Assembly: GCA_023253625.1 (NCBI GenBank)
Contig: JALRFY010000197.1
Span: 1-35,216, forward strand
Source of the DNA: Akkermansiaceae bacterium
GTDB lineage: Bacteria > Verrucomicrobiota > Verrucomicrobiia > Verrucomicrobiales > Akkermansiaceae
Length of the DNA stretch: 35,216 bases
Reading direction: 5' to 3'
The position numbers and the translations under genes are program-made. This document shows, one piece after another, positions 16,974-28,000 of this stretch. The first letter of the stretch is position 1; every line of letters starts with the position of its first letter. The notes beneath the pieces are model-generated. The model was not told the DNA's origin and did no database searches. It saw only the letters and a program-made list of their open reading frames with translations.

Positions 16974-17040
16974 GATAGTGGATCGCAGATGGTGGATCGA
17001 AGATCTTCATCTACAATCGACAATCGACAATCTACTATCA
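16974..17040. repeat. Short tandem heptamers and imperfect inverted repeat between asd and the prenyl synthetase gene
   Basis: ACAATCG ACAATCG ACAATCT (17013-17033) and GATAGT (16974-16979) / ACTATC (17034-17039). Confidence 0.55.
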
Positions 17041-17047
17041 TCTTCCC

Positions 17048-17929
17048 ATGGACCTGGAATCCTATCTCGCCGACCGCGCCGCACTGGTGGATGCCGCGAT
17101 GAGCGCCTATCTGCCGGCGGGCAGCGAACGACCGTCCACCATCCACGAGGCGATGCGCTACGCCGTCTTCGCCGGCGGCAAGCGGCTGCGGCCGGTGCTT
17201 TGCCTCGCGGCAGCGGAAGCCTGCGGCGGCCTCACCGCCGACGCGCTCGCGCCCGCCTGCGCCGTCGAGTTGATGCACACCTACTCGCTGGTCCACGACG
17301 ACCTGCCCGCGATGGACGACGACGACCTGCGCCGCGGCCGGCCGACCTGCCACAAGGTCTATGGCGAGGGAATGGCCGTTCTCTGTGGCGACGCCCTTCT
17401 CACGGAAGCATTCGCCGTATTGTGCCGGATTCCGGTCACCAAGCGCTATTCCACCCGGGATTACATCGCGGAACTCGCCGAAACCGGCGGCAGCCGCAAA
17501 CTCATCGGCGGCCAGGTGATGGACCTTGAAGGCGAGGGCAAGAAACTCACCAAGCGCGACCTGGTCCGCATCCACATGGCAAAAACCGCGGCGCTGCTCA
17601 CCACCTCGCTGCGGCTCGGCGCGATGACCGCCAACGCCACCGCCGCCAAGCTCGCCGCCCTGACGGATTTTGGCCACAACCTCGGTCTTGCGTTCCAAGT
17701 GATCGACGACATTCTCGACGTCACCCAAAGCACTGAAGTCCTCGGCAAAACCGCCGGCAAGGACCAGGCGGTGGGAAAAACAACCTATCCCTCCGTCATC
17801 GGCCTGGACGCCTCGCGAAAAGAAGCCGCCAAGCTCACCAAAGCCGCTATGGCCGCGCTCAAACCGCTTGGCAAAAAAGCCGACCGCCTCGAGCAGATCG
17901 CCTCGCGTCTCTTGCAGCGCGGGTATTGA
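17048..17929 (+). CDS. ispA: Polyprenyl (farnesyl/geranylgeranyl) diphosphate synthase
   Basis: GGKRLRPVL, first Asp-rich motif [24 protein letters not shown], second motif FQVIDDILD. Confidence 0.93.
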   Translation: MDLESYLADRAALVDAAMSAYLPAGSERPSTIHEAMRYAVFAGGKRLRPVLCLAAAEACGGLTADALAPACAVELMHTYSLVHDDLPAMDDDDLRRGRPTCHKVYGEGMAVLCGDALLTEAFAVLCRIPVTKRYSTRDYIAELAETGGSRKLIGGQVMDLEGEGKKLTKRDLVRIHMAKTAALLTTSLRLGAMTANATAAKLAALTDFGHNLGLAFQVIDDILDVTQSTEVLGKTAGKDQAVGKTTYPSVIGLDASRKEAAKLTKAAMAALKPLGKKADRLEQIASRLLQRGY

Positions 17930-18082
17930 GCGCAAGCGCCAACCACGCGTCACTTGGCCCATTGACAACGTTGGATCTGCGCCCATCCCGCTTACGAAGT
18001 TTCGAGACGCTTTGTTGAAATGCGAGACCCCAATCATCGTGGCAAATTTTTATCTGCCATCGATGTGTGGGCCGCATGCGAT

Positions 18083-19036
18083 TCATTTTGAAATTGCTTG
18101 AGCCATCCTGCCTTCGATCCGCCGGGCCCGCATGGCGATCATTACGCCGGAAATCACCAATACCCCGCCAAGCCACTCGCCCGGGTGCAGGGTTTCCCCG
18201 AGAAAAATCCAGCCGGTAAGCAGTGCGAAAAGCGGTACCAGGTTGATGAAAACGCCGGACGCCACGCCGCCGATCCGCCGGATCGCATGATAATATGCGA
18301 AGTAGGCAAGGCTGGTCGCGGGCACCCCGAGATAGAAGATGCCGGTCCATGCGGTGGCATCGATGGCGCTGATTTCTTCCAATAGCCCGCCGGCCAGCGC
18401 GAACGGCAGGATCAACGCCGTGCCGATCAGGCAGGACCATGTCACCGCCACCAATGGCGGCAGATCATTCATCACCGGCCGGGCGAGCAGCGTGTAGGCA
18501 GTCCAGCAAAACACGCATCCCAGAATCATCAGGTCGCCAGGCTTGACACCGCTCCGTATCAACGCGAGCGGATCGCCGCGCGAGATGACGATCCACACGC
18601 CAGCCAGCGAGATCAGGATGCCAGCCATGGCGTTTCGCGATGGTCGCTTGCGCTCGATCGCCGCGGAGCAGAGCGCTATGCAGGCCGGGATGAAACCGAC
18701 GATCAGCCCGGCGCGTCCCGCCTCGGTGGTCTTCAAGCCGGTGAAAAACAGGAAGCTGTATCCGAAAATCCCGGTGGCGGCGAGCAGCAGTAGATGAGGC
18801 AGCATGCGGGCCGGCACCCTGAGAATGGCAGCTCCGTGAAGCCGCAGGCAAATCAGCACCAAGACGGCGGCCGCCATGGCGAAGCGCAGCAGCGCGGCAT
18901 TCCATGGATCCACCGAGGCGGAAACCACCCGCCCGACCGGCCAGGTGCCGCCCCACAATGCCATGGTGGCCACCAGCATGAGAATCACCGGCCAGCGCGG
19001 AGCGTCGGGGCCATCATGTGGATCGCGGTATGACAT
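18083..19036 (-). CDS. EamA/DMT-type transporter
   Basis: ~317 aa, ten hydrophobic segments, MALWGGTWPVGRVV and YFAYYHAIRRIGGVASGVFINLVPLFALLTGWIFLGE. Confidence 0.88.
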   Translation of the reverse strand: MSYRDPHDGPDAPRWPVILMLVATMALWGGTWPVGRVVSASVDPWNAALLRFAMAAAVLVLICLRLHGAAILRVPARMLPHLLLLAATGIFGYSFLFFTGLKTTEAGRAGLIVGFIPACIALCSAAIERKRPSRNAMAGILISLAGVWIVISRGDPLALIRSGVKPGDLMILGCVFCWTAYTLLARPVMNDLPPLVAVTWSCLIGTALILPFALAGGLLEEISAIDATAWTGIFYLGVPATSLAYFAYYHAIRRIGGVASGVFINLVPLFALLTGWIFLGETLHPGEWLGGVLVISGVMIAMRARRIEGRMAQAISK

Positions 19037-19074
19037 GCGCCATCTATTCGGTGCCCGGGGATGTGATGCGCGAA

Positions 19075-21036
19075 TCATTGGCCATGCGCCTGCCGGATCA
19101 CGAATTCCACCAGCTTGTCACATTGGAACCAGTGCCGGTTCATGTCGTGACCACCGCCCGGGATGATATCGAGTGTCATGGCTCCGCCGAGCCCGTCGTA
19201 GCGTTGTTTGAGCAGGCCTGAGTTTTCATTCAACGGAACGACCGTATCATTGTCACCATGGATGTGATAGATCGGCACGCCGGCCTTGGCGAGGGGGGCG
19301 AGGCGTTCGATGGGGCTGTGATCGGCGAGTTGCGAGGCGAATGTTTCCTCCGAGACACCATAGGCAGCGCTTGCGCGCGCAAGTCCGGGCCAGCTGGCGG
19401 GGTTGCAGACCGGGTAAATTCCGGCGATGGCCGCGACCTTGTCCGGATTCCCTGCGGCCCAGTTGTAGAGCATCAGCCCGCCGCGGCTGCGGGCCAGCAG
19501 ACAGGGCTTGGGTGACATGCCACGGTTTGAAACGAGTTCCTTGTGAAAGGCGGTGAACCACGTGCGCCCCTGCGGGTTTCCCATGGATTCGCCGACATCG
19601 ATGCCTGCGATTGCGATGCCTGCCGCGGTGAATTTTTCGAACATCCACTTTTCCTCGCCGCCCGGCAGTCTTGGCAAGGTGGGTGCATACCAGACCCAAG
19701 GTGTGGGTTTCGCGGCGTCGAGGGATTCCGGCAGGATCAAGAACGCGGTGTGTCCCTCGACCGTGAATATTTCGCCGGGCATCGGGAGATGTTTCGCGGG
19801 TTTCTCCAACGCCTTGCGGATGCCGGCGGCGACCGCTTCACCGAGGGCCTTGCGTTCCTCTTCCTGATAGAAATGCACGTCGCTTTTTTGCCGCCAGTTG
19901 TCGAACACCGGCGAGGCATCGATCACGGCGTGCAGATCGGTGACGAGGATGTCCGGATGCCGGCGCATCACTTCCAGGGCGGCGGCGTTGAAATCCGCGG
20001 AGGCACCCTTGCGGCGGGCATACGGGCCCAGGTTGTGATTGGGCACCGGTGTGGTGGTGCAGAAGATGAGCCGGGCACCGGTGTTGCGCAGGATGGTGAT
20101 CTGTTTTTCCAAGTTGGCCTGATAGGTCGCGACGGGCACGGAATACGCCCCCCATGTGTCGGTCTTGGCATCGTAGGATTGCTTCAAATCATGCAGGCCA
20201 TGATTGAACTGGATGACATCCCAGTGAAATCCCTTCTGCCGGAAATCGCCGAGCCAGAGTTCAGTGTTCAGCACACCGCGCTCCGACGGTCCTGCATTGC
20301 CCTCGTTGCGGTGATAGTTGGCGATGCCTTTCAAAGCGGCCTTGGCGGCGTCGTGATAATTCATGCTGATCGAATCCCCGATGACGAGCACGCGCGGCAG
20401 CCCTGGGTCATCTGTGAGGCGAGGGTCGGGCAGGGGAGTGGCGTCGATGCGGTCCACCACGAGCATGCCGTCTTTCGGCTCCGCCGCGAGCGTGGCTTGC
20501 CAGAATCCCCCGGCCAAGTCTTCCGGCGTGAGTGGCGCAATATGCTGGATACGCCAGTGGCGGGCGCGCAAGGTGACACTTACCGGTTTGTCATCGATCA
20601 TGATTGTCCCACCGCGCGGCTCGTTTCCGGCATCCGGAGTGAACCAGCCGGTAACCTCGTTGTCGGTGATGGACGGCTCGCCGCCGGTGGCACCTTCGAG
20701 CAGGGTGGCGACTCGCGCGGAAAACGCCTTGCGTGCGTCGAGAGCCTCGCGGTTGGCGGCATCGATGCCCTGGAACCTCGTCCACACCGGTCCCTTGATG
20801 CCGGCGAAGGAGCGCTTTTCCTCGATGCGGCGGAGTATCGCATCATGCGTCCACACACACTCGAAACGGGAGCGGCCGGTCTCGGTCTTTGGATCGTATT
20901 CCGTTTCCTTCAGCAGTTCGAAACGACGCGTCGCCGGATCGACGCGAAACAGCATGCCGGAGATATCCGCCCCTTCGGATGCCTGACAGAACAAATACAG
21001 GAGGAGTATTCTGAGCCTGGGAACGAGAGCTTTCAT
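19075..21036 (-). CDS. SGNH hydrolase fused to an alpha/beta-hydrolase domain, secreted
   Basis: Signal peptide MKALVPRLRILLLYLFCQASEG; SGNH block VLVIGDSISMNY; C-terminal alpha/beta hydrolase with nucleophile elbow ARSRGGLM, HGDNDTVVP and GGGHD. Confidence 0.85.
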   Translation of the reverse strand: MKALVPRLRILLLYLFCQASEGADISGMLFRVDPATRRFELLKETEYDPKTETGRSRFECVWTHDAILRRIEEKRSFAGIKGPVWTRFQGIDAANREALDARKAFSARVATLLEGATGGEPSITDNEVTGWFTPDAGNEPRGGTIMIDDKPVSVTLRARHWRIQHIAPLTPEDLAGGFWQATLAAEPKDGMLVVDRIDATPLPDPRLTDDPGLPRVLVIGDSISMNYHDAAKAALKGIANYHRNEGNAGPSERGVLNTELWLGDFRQKGFHWDVIQFNHGLHDLKQSYDAKTDTWGAYSVPVATYQANLEKQITILRNTGARLIFCTTTPVPNHNLGPYARRKGASADFNAAALEVMRRHPDILVTDLHAVIDASPVFDNWRQKSDVHFYQEEERKALGEAVAAGIRKALEKPAKHLPMPGEIFTVEGHTAFLILPESLDAAKPTPWVWYAPTLPRLPGGEEKWMFEKFTAAGIAIAGIDVGESMGNPQGRTWFTAFHKELVSNRGMSPKPCLLARSRGGLMLYNWAAGNPDKVAAIAGIYPVCNPASWPGLARASAAYGVSEETFASQLADHSPIERLAPLAKAGVPIYHIHGDNDTVVPLNENSGLLKQRYDGLGGAMTLDIIPGGGHDMNRHWFQCDKLVEFVIRQAHGQ

Positions 21037-21168
21037 ATGCAAGACATCGGTGGATGGACGGAGGCGCTTGTGATAACGCGCGGAGAGGTGGTGATTTTGC
21101 AGGATATGCGGGTCCGGCGGGATTTTCATTGGCACCGGCCTGCAGCGCCGTTAATGGCGTGTTGATCC

Positions 21169-23595
21169 ATGAATAATCCACATCTTTCCAGATCGATGCA
21201 TTCCTTTTCCCGCAGGTGGCCGGCCGCCATGACCGCCCTTTTTGCCGCATGTGCGATCGCTTGCGGCCAGGGTGCCGCGCCGCCTGATTTCACCAAGGGC
21301 GAGGCCATTCCCGAGAAGGCGCGGCACGATTGGAACCTCGGCGCGACCGGTCTGCGCGGGTGGATGTTCACCAAGGATTTCGCCACCACGGCAGCGCGGC
21401 AGATCAAAGTCACCGCTGTGGCCGGTGGCTCGCCTGCGGATGGCACGCTGGAAGTGGGCGATGTGATCCTGGGAGTGGGCGGGAAGCCGTTTTCCCATGA
21501 TCCGCGCACGGAATTCGGCAAGGCGCTCACACGCGCGGAGTCCGGTGAAGGCGCTGGCAGGTTCGTTCTGACCCGTTGGCGCGAAGGTAAACAGGAGGAT
21601 GTCACGATCATGCTCCCAGTGCTCGGCAGTTACGGCGCGACAGCTCCTTTCGATTGCGAGAAATCCAAGCTCATTTTGCAGCGGGGCTGCGCCAACTTGG
21701 CCAAGCGCATGGTGGAGCCGTCCTACAATCCCGATCCGATCGTCCGCTCGCTCAACGCCCTTGCGTTGCTGGCAGGAGGAAACCAGGAGCATCTTCCGCT
21801 GGTGAAGCGCGAGGCGCAACGCGCCGCCGCCTACGAGGGCAGGGGATTTCGAAGCTGGCATTTCGGCTATGTGATGATGCTCGCCGCCGAATACCAACTG
21901 GCGACCGGTGACGACTCCGTGATGCCCGGCCTGCGGCGGCTCGCGCTTGAGACCGCCAACGGCCAGAGCGCCGTCGGCTCGTGGGGGCATGACTTCGCGA
22001 GACCCGATGGACGGCTCAAAGGCTATGGAATGATGAATGCGCCCGGACTGCCGCTCACCACCTCTCTGGTTCTGGCGCGTGCCGCCGGCGTGGATGATCC
22101 GGTGATCACCGCCGCCATCGAGCGCAGCCTGCGATTGCTGCGGTTCTACATCGGCAAAGGCGCCATTCCTTACGGCGACCACGGGCCATGGATGGAAGGC
22201 CACGAGGACAACGGCAAGTGCGGCATGGCCGCGGTGCTCTTCAACCTGACAAACGAGGACCAAGGTGCGGAGTTCTTCGCGCGCATGAGCCTCTCCGCCC
22301 ACGGCGGCGAGCGCGACTGTGGGCACACCGGCAATTTCTTCAACGTGCTCTGGGCCATGCCCGGTGTTTCGTTATCCGGCCCGCACGCCACCGGTGCGTG
22401 GATGCACGAATTCGGCGCGTGGTATTTCGACCTCGCGCGGCGCTGGGACGGCAGCTTCGCCCATCTCGGGCCGCCGGAGCCGGACTTTGACAGCTATCGC
22501 GATTGGGATGCCACCGGTGCCTTGTTGCTCGCCTACGCCGCGCCTTTGAAAAACCTCTACATCCTCGGCAAGCGGCCCACGAAGGTTCCTCAACTCTCAG
22601 CCGCGGGCGCTGAAAATCATATCGCCCCCGGCCGCGGCTGGTCACAAGGGGACCGCACCAGCGTCTATCAGAAAATGGGCGATGACGAACTGCTGGCGAT
22701 GCTGGGTTCCTGGTCGCCCGTCCTGCGCAGCCGCGCGGCGATGGCACTCGCCATGCGCAAGGATCCGCCCGTCGATCACGTCATTGCCTTGCTCGACTCC
22801 CCCTCGCTCGATGCGCGGCTCGGTGCCTGCAAGGCGATCACCGAGATGCGTGGCAAGGCTGCCACCGCCGTTCCCGCCCTGCGCATGGCTCTTGGCTCCG
22901 ACGCTCTGTGGCTGCGGGTGCGGGCCGCCGAGGCCCTCGCTGCCATTGGAAAACCCGCCGCCGGAGCCGTTCCGGACTTGTTGGAACTGCTGGCGCAGGG
23001 TCCCACCCGGGAAGACCCGCGCGCCATGCAGCAACGTTTCGTTTCCAAGGCCCTGCTCGGTTCGCGCTCCGAACTGCTTGGTCCTGCGCTCGATGGCGTG
23101 GACCGCAAGCAACTCGATCGCGCCGTGCGCTCGGGATTGCGCAATGAGGATGGCTGGTGCCGCGGCAATATTTCCAAACTCTACGCGAAACTCAGTTTCG
23201 AGGAAATCAAGCCACTGCTGCCCGCCATCCTGCAAGCCGTCATCGAGCCCGCGCCCAGCGGCGAAATGTTTGCCGATGAAGTCCGCATCGAGGGATTGCG
23301 CGTGCTGGCCAAACACCACGTTGAAGACGGCATCCATGCCTGCGCCGACTACGTCCGAGACCAAAACCCATGGGCCAGCGAGCACCGCACGCCGGAAATC
23401 CTCAAGATCCTCGAGAGCTATGGCGCGCACGCCACTGCCGTCATCCCGCAACTCAAATCCATTGCTGCGGACTTCGCCGATGGCGAACCGGATTTCCCGA
23501 TGCGGCTCAGCCAGCAAAAAGCCGCCGCCGTACGCGACGCCATCGCGCGGATCGAAGTGGCCAGCGCACGGCCGGAATTGAGGCGTATCCAATAG
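21169..23595 (+). CDS. PDZ / alpha-toroid / HEAT-repeat secreted protein (DUF6288-like)
   Basis: Signal-peptide-like start; PDZ-like VTAVAGGSPADGTLEVGDVILGVGGKPF; central helical region; HEAT-like C-terminal repeats (LLDSPSLDARLGACKAITEMRGKAATAVPALRMAL...VRAAEALAAIGKPA). Confidence 0.72.
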   Translation: MNNPHLSRSMHSFSRRWPAAMTALFAACAIACGQGAAPPDFTKGEAIPEKARHDWNLGATGLRGWMFTKDFATTAARQIKVTAVAGGSPADGTLEVGDVILGVGGKPFSHDPRTEFGKALTRAESGEGAGRFVLTRWREGKQEDVTIMLPVLGSYGATAPFDCEKSKLILQRGCANLAKRMVEPSYNPDPIVRSLNALALLAGGNQEHLPLVKREAQRAAAYEGRGFRSWHFGYVMMLAAEYQLATGDDSVMPGLRRLALETANGQSAVGSWGHDFARPDGRLKGYGMMNAPGLPLTTSLVLARAAGVDDPVITAAIERSLRLLRFYIGKGAIPYGDHGPWMEGHEDNGKCGMAAVLFNLTNEDQGAEFFARMSLSAHGGERDCGHTGNFFNVLWAMPGVSLSGPHATGAWMHEFGAWYFDLARRWDGSFAHLGPPEPDFDSYRDWDATGALLLAYAAPLKNLYILGKRPTKVPQLSAAGAENHIAPGRGWSQGDRTSVYQKMGDDELLAMLGSWSPVLRSRAAMALAMRKDPPVDHVIALLDSPSLDARLGACKAITEMRGKAATAVPALRMALGSDALWLRVRAAEALAAIGKPAAGAVPDLLELLAQGPTREDPRAMQQRFVSKALLGSRSELLGPALDGVDRKQLDRAVRSGLRNEDGWCRGNISKLYAKLSFEEIKPLLPAILQAVIEPAPSGEMFADEVRIEGLRVLAKHHVEDGIHACADYVRDQNPWASEHRTPEILKILESYGAHATAVIPQLKSIAADFADGEPDFPMRLSQQKAAAVRDAIARIEVASARPELRRIQ

Positions 23596-23609
23596 CCCCG
23601 CCACATGAA

Positions 23610-23680
23610 ATGAGCAGGGGGGCATGGCCGCCATGACGCCGATGGAAACCAAGCTCCAGCGCTGCTGAATACCTGCTCAT
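23610..23680. terminator. Possible hairpin between convergent genes
   Basis: Perfect 9-bp inverted repeat ATGAGCAGG (23610-23618) / CCTGCTCAT (23672-23680) between convergent CDSs. Confidence 0.25.
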
Positions 23681-23685
23681 GGACA

Positions 23686-25050
23686 TCAGCGAGCATGTTT
23701 GGCCGCTTCTTGGTCATCAACCTGATGCGCATGCCCGCAGCGTCGCCACAAACGCGGCCCCAGGGTGACGCAGGCAACCGCCAATCCCGCGGCCAAGCCC
23801 CACCACACTCCGCGCGCGCCCATATCCATGCCTAAGGCGAGCAGCCCGGCCACCGGCATGCCGCAGATCCAATAGGAGACGAAGCTGATGATGGCCGGCC
23901 CCCGCGTGTCGTGCAGCCCGCGCAACATCGCTGCGGAGGAAACCTGGCTGGCGTCAAAAATCTGGAAAATCCCCACGATCACCAGCAGCGAGGCGGTCAG
24001 GCCGATCACCGCCGGATCATCCGTGAATGCCGCCGCCATCGCTTTCCCTAACATCAGGAACGCCGCCGCCGCCAGCAATGAGCAAGCGATTCCCAGCAGC
24101 CAACCGGAAACCGCGATCGACCGCAGCCGCTGGTTATCCCCCGCGCCGTGTGCTTCACCGAAGCGCACCGTCAGCGCCATGGATAAGCCCAGCGGCACCA
24201 TGAACGCGGTGGCCGCCAGCGTCACCGCAATCTGGTGCGCTGCCATCGCGTCCGGGCCGATCCGACCCATCAACAGCGCCGCGAACGAAAACGCACCCAC
24301 CTCGAAGATCATCTGCGCGCTCGCCGGCAATCCGAGCGCCAGCATCGCCATCACTTCCCGCCGGTTCGTCCCGCGAAACCATCGCCGTGGCACCCAGTCG
24401 TGCAGCCCCTTGGCATGCCTCAGCCAGAACATCATCGCCAGCAGGATCGCCGTCCGCGAGATCAGTGTGGCCCACGCCGCGCCTTCGAAGCCCAGCGCCG
24501 GGCAACCGAGCTTGCCGAAGATCATGATCCAGTTGAGTGCGATGTTGAGCAGCACCCCGCCGAGGAAAATCCAGAACGCCGGCCACGGGCGGTTGAGCGC
24601 GTCGGCATGGTTCTTGAGCGCGATCGAGGCCAGCGCCGGCACCACCGAGAACATCACGATCCGGAAATAAACCGGCGTCCGCTCGATCACCTCCGCCGGT
24701 TGCCCGAAGATGCCCAAGTGCGAGGACAGCGGCCACGACAGCACGAACATCAGCAGCCCGAGCAGCGTGCCCAGCACCAAACCGTCGCGACAGCTCTGCC
24801 GCGCGCCCGCCGCATCGCACGCGCCGCGCCGGTTTGACGTGAAAACCGACACCGCCGTCAACACCCCGATCCCGAACACGAACGGCAGATGAAACAACGC
24901 CGTCGCAAACGTCAGCGCCGCCAGTTCCATCACTCCCAGCCGGCCGATCATGACCGTATCCGCCACCCCGAGCAGCATCTGGCTGAGTTGGCCGATCATC
25001 AATGGCAGCGCCAGCCGCAGCGTCAACCGTGATTCATTCCGCAAGTTCAT
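23686..25050 (-). CDS. MATE family efflux transporter
   Basis: 454 aa multi-pass; LALPLMIGQLSQMLLGVADTVMIGRLGVMELAALTFATALF is the MATE N-terminal motif; overlaps the mfd 3' end by 4 bp. Confidence 0.93.
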   Translation of the reverse strand: MNLRNESRLTLRLALPLMIGQLSQMLLGVADTVMIGRLGVMELAALTFATALFHLPFVFGIGVLTAVSVFTSNRRGACDAAGARQSCRDGLVLGTLLGLLMFVLSWPLSSHLGIFGQPAEVIERTPVYFRIVMFSVVPALASIALKNHADALNRPWPAFWIFLGGVLLNIALNWIMIFGKLGCPALGFEGAAWATLISRTAILLAMMFWLRHAKGLHDWVPRRWFRGTNRREVMAMLALGLPASAQMIFEVGAFSFAALLMGRIGPDAMAAHQIAVTLAATAFMVPLGLSMALTVRFGEAHGAGDNQRLRSIAVSGWLLGIACSLLAAAAFLMLGKAMAAAFTDDPAVIGLTASLLVIVGIFQIFDASQVSSAAMLRGLHDTRGPAIISFVSYWICGMPVAGLLALGMDMGARGVWWGLAAGLAVACVTLGPRLWRRCGHAHQVDDQEAAKHAR

Positions 25051-28000
25051 GCCATGCTTCCCAGCATCTGGATGGTTTCAGCGAGTTTCCCGGCGGGTTG
25101 CTCCGCCTTGAGCCTCGGGAAGCGGCGGCCTTCGAGGAGGATGTAGTCGCCGTTGCGGTAAAGCATGAGGCGCTGGCCGGAGATCTCGACGGATGAGATC
25201 CGCTCGGCGGCGGCGGCGGCCTTGATGCGGGCGATGGCGAGCAGGTTTTCCGCGGCCTCGGGAAGGCGGCCGAAGCGGTCGCGCCAGGCGGACCCGAGGG
25301 CATCCACCGCCTTTTCAGTGCCGGCTTCGGAGAGTTCGCGGTAGGCGGCGATGCGGAGGCGGGTTTCGGCCAGCCAGGAGGACGGCAGGAATGCGGGAAG
25401 AGGTTGAAGCGCCAAGACGCCAAGTTCGCCAAGGTTTTGCTTCTGACCGGAACTCTGGATTCTGGTTTCTGGATTCTGGTGTCTGGAAACCCACGCCGTT
25501 TCCGTGGAGACGATGAAGTCGGCCTTGAAAGAACATTCGCCGCGGGGGGCGTCCTTGCGTCCCTTGAGCCGCTCGACGGATTGGCGCAGGAGCTGGCAGT
25601 AGAGTTCAAAGCCGATCTGGGCGATGTGGCCGGACTGTTTGGTGCCGAGCAGATTTCCCGCGCCGCGGATTTCGAGGTCGCGCATGGCGATCTTGAAACC
25701 GGAACCGAGCGCGGTGTATTCCTTGATGGCGTGGATGCGCTTGCGGGCGTCGCCGACGGTCATCATGTCGCGCGGCAGCAGCAGGATGGCGTAGGCCTTT
25801 TCCCCGGCGCGGCCGACGCGGCCGCGGAGCTGATAGAGATCGGCGAGGCCGAAGCGGTCGGCGCGGTCGATGAGGATGGTGTTGGCGTTTGGGATGTCGA
25901 TGCCGGTCTCGATGATGGTGGTGGCGAGCAGGACGTCGGCCTCGCCCTTGACGAAGGCATGCATGACGGTTTCAAGGTCGTGTTTTTCCATCTGTCCGTG
26001 GCCGACGAGAATGCGGGCCTCGGGGACGAGTTCGGCGATGCGGGAGCGCATCATGTCAATGGATTTGACACGGTTGTGGAGGAAGAACACCTGGCCGCCG
26101 CGTTTCATTTCGCGGCGGATGGCGTCGCGGATCACGCGTTCGTCGTAGGCGCAGACGGTGGTGGCGACCGGCACCCGGTTGGGCGGCGGAGTGTCGATGG
26201 TGGACATGTCGCGCGCGCCCATCAGCGCCATGTAAAGCGTGCGGGGAATCGGCGTGGCGGAAAGCGTGAGCACATCGATCTGGCGGAAGATCTGCTTGAA
26301 TTTTTCCTTGTGGGCCACGCCGAAGCGCTGTTCCTCATCGACGACGACGAGCCCGAGGTTCTTGAAATGGACATCGCCTGAGACCAGGCGGTGGGTGCCG
26401 ATGACCACGTCCACCGTGCCATCTGCCAGGCCGGCGATGGTGTCGCGGACTTCGCCTGCGGAGCGGAAGCGGTTGAGCAGGTCGATTCTAACAGGGTAAT
26501 CCGACATGCGCTCGCGGAAGGTGCGCCAGTGCTGCTCGGCGAGCACGGTGGTGGGCACGAGGATGGCGGCCTGTTTGCCGCCGGTGACCGCCTTGAACAC
26601 CGCGCGGATGGCGACTTCCGTTTTTCCGAAACCTACGTCGCCACAGATCAAACGGTCCATCGGGCGCGGTTGTTCGAGATCGAGCTTGGTTTCCTCGATC
26701 GCGCGGCGCTGGTCGGGCGTCTCGCTGAAGTGGAACGAGCGCTCGAATTCCCACATCCATTTGGTGTCGGCAGGGTGGGCGTGGCCGGGTTCGTGCTGGC
26801 GCTCGGCCTGGACGCGGAGCAGCTGCGCGGCGTAGTCGGCGATGGATTTCTCGGCGGCCTTGCGGGCGTTTTTCCATGCGGATCCGCCGAGCTTGTTGAG
26901 ATCGGGCGTGCGGCCGCCCATGCCGATGTATTTGCCCACGAGGTGGGCTTGTTCGAGCGGCACGCCGAGCATGGCGCCGTCACGGTATTCGAGCACCATT
27001 TCCTCGCCGTCATCGCCCTGCTGGATGCCGCGGAATTTCGCCAGCCCGTATTCATAGTGCACGACGAGGTCGCCCTCATCCATTTCATCCACGGTGGCCT
27101 TGGCGCGGGCGGCACGGGCTTTTTCGAGGATGTTGCGGCGCACCGTGCCGGGCGTGCGGTAGCGGCCGAAGAGTTCGGACGAGGAAAGCACGGCCAGCCG
27201 GATCACGGGCAGAGTGAATCCCGCCATCAATTCGCCACGGACGGGAGTGAGGCCGAGGTCGCGCTGGAGATCCTTGCCGGCGAGTTCGGCGAAACGTTCC
27301 TGCTCGCCCTTGTTGGCGAAGACCATGGCGATGTCCCACTCGTCGCGTTTCCATTCGTTGAGCTGGCGGAAGAAATTTTCGCGACGCAGTTCCTCCAACA
27401 CGAAATCGCCGGCCTCGAAAGTGCCGAGCGGGCTGCCATGACTGGCCAGCGTGAAATCCTCCTCGCCTTCCAGCGGCGCGGCACCTTCCAAAATCATCAC
27501 ATCGGCATTGTCGATCTCCGAATCCACCGCCACGGTCAGATCACAGGCGCGGCGGTATTCGGCCACGCTGGCATCGGCGGCCGGCTCGGCGAGCAGCAGT
27601 TCCGCTTCCAATAATTTCGTGGTGGACGCCTGCGAATCGAGATCGAACTCGCGAATCGATTCCAAGTCGGTATCGAAAAACTCGAGCCGTAGCGGCCGCG
27701 CGGCCTGCCATGCGAACAGATCGACGATGCCGCCGCGCACCGCAAACTGCCCGCGGGACGCGACGGTGGGAACGCGTTCGTAACCGTGACCGGCGAGCGA
27801 TTTCGAAAGTTCTTCCGGATCGAGCGCCATGCCCGGCTTGAGTGAGGTTCGTGACGAGCGCAGCGCGGCGGGCGAGGGGGCGCGGGCGGCGAACGACTCA
27901 CTGTCACAAATCACCACGCAGCGATCGGCGCGGGCGAGCACCTCAAGCACCGCGAACCACTCGGCAGCGGATTCCGGATCGGCAATGGTGCCTTCCTCCG

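Noticed and set aside
16760-18037. 425-aa minus-strand ORF
   Set aside because: Antisense to asd/ispA; it reads through the intergenic heptamer repeat and has no recognisable domain.
19543-21165. 540-aa plus-strand ORF
   Set aside because: Antisense to the SGNH/alpha-beta hydrolase gene, which has clear catalytic motifs and a signal peptide; no family features in the antisense product.
21151-22326. 391-aa minus-strand ORF
   Set aside because: Antisense to the PDZ/HEAT protein; no domain signal.
26391-27614. 407-aa plus-strand ORF inside mfd
   Set aside because: Antisense shadow ORF of a strongly supported mfd coding frame; low-complexity A/G/H/V-rich translation typical of high-GC antisense frames.
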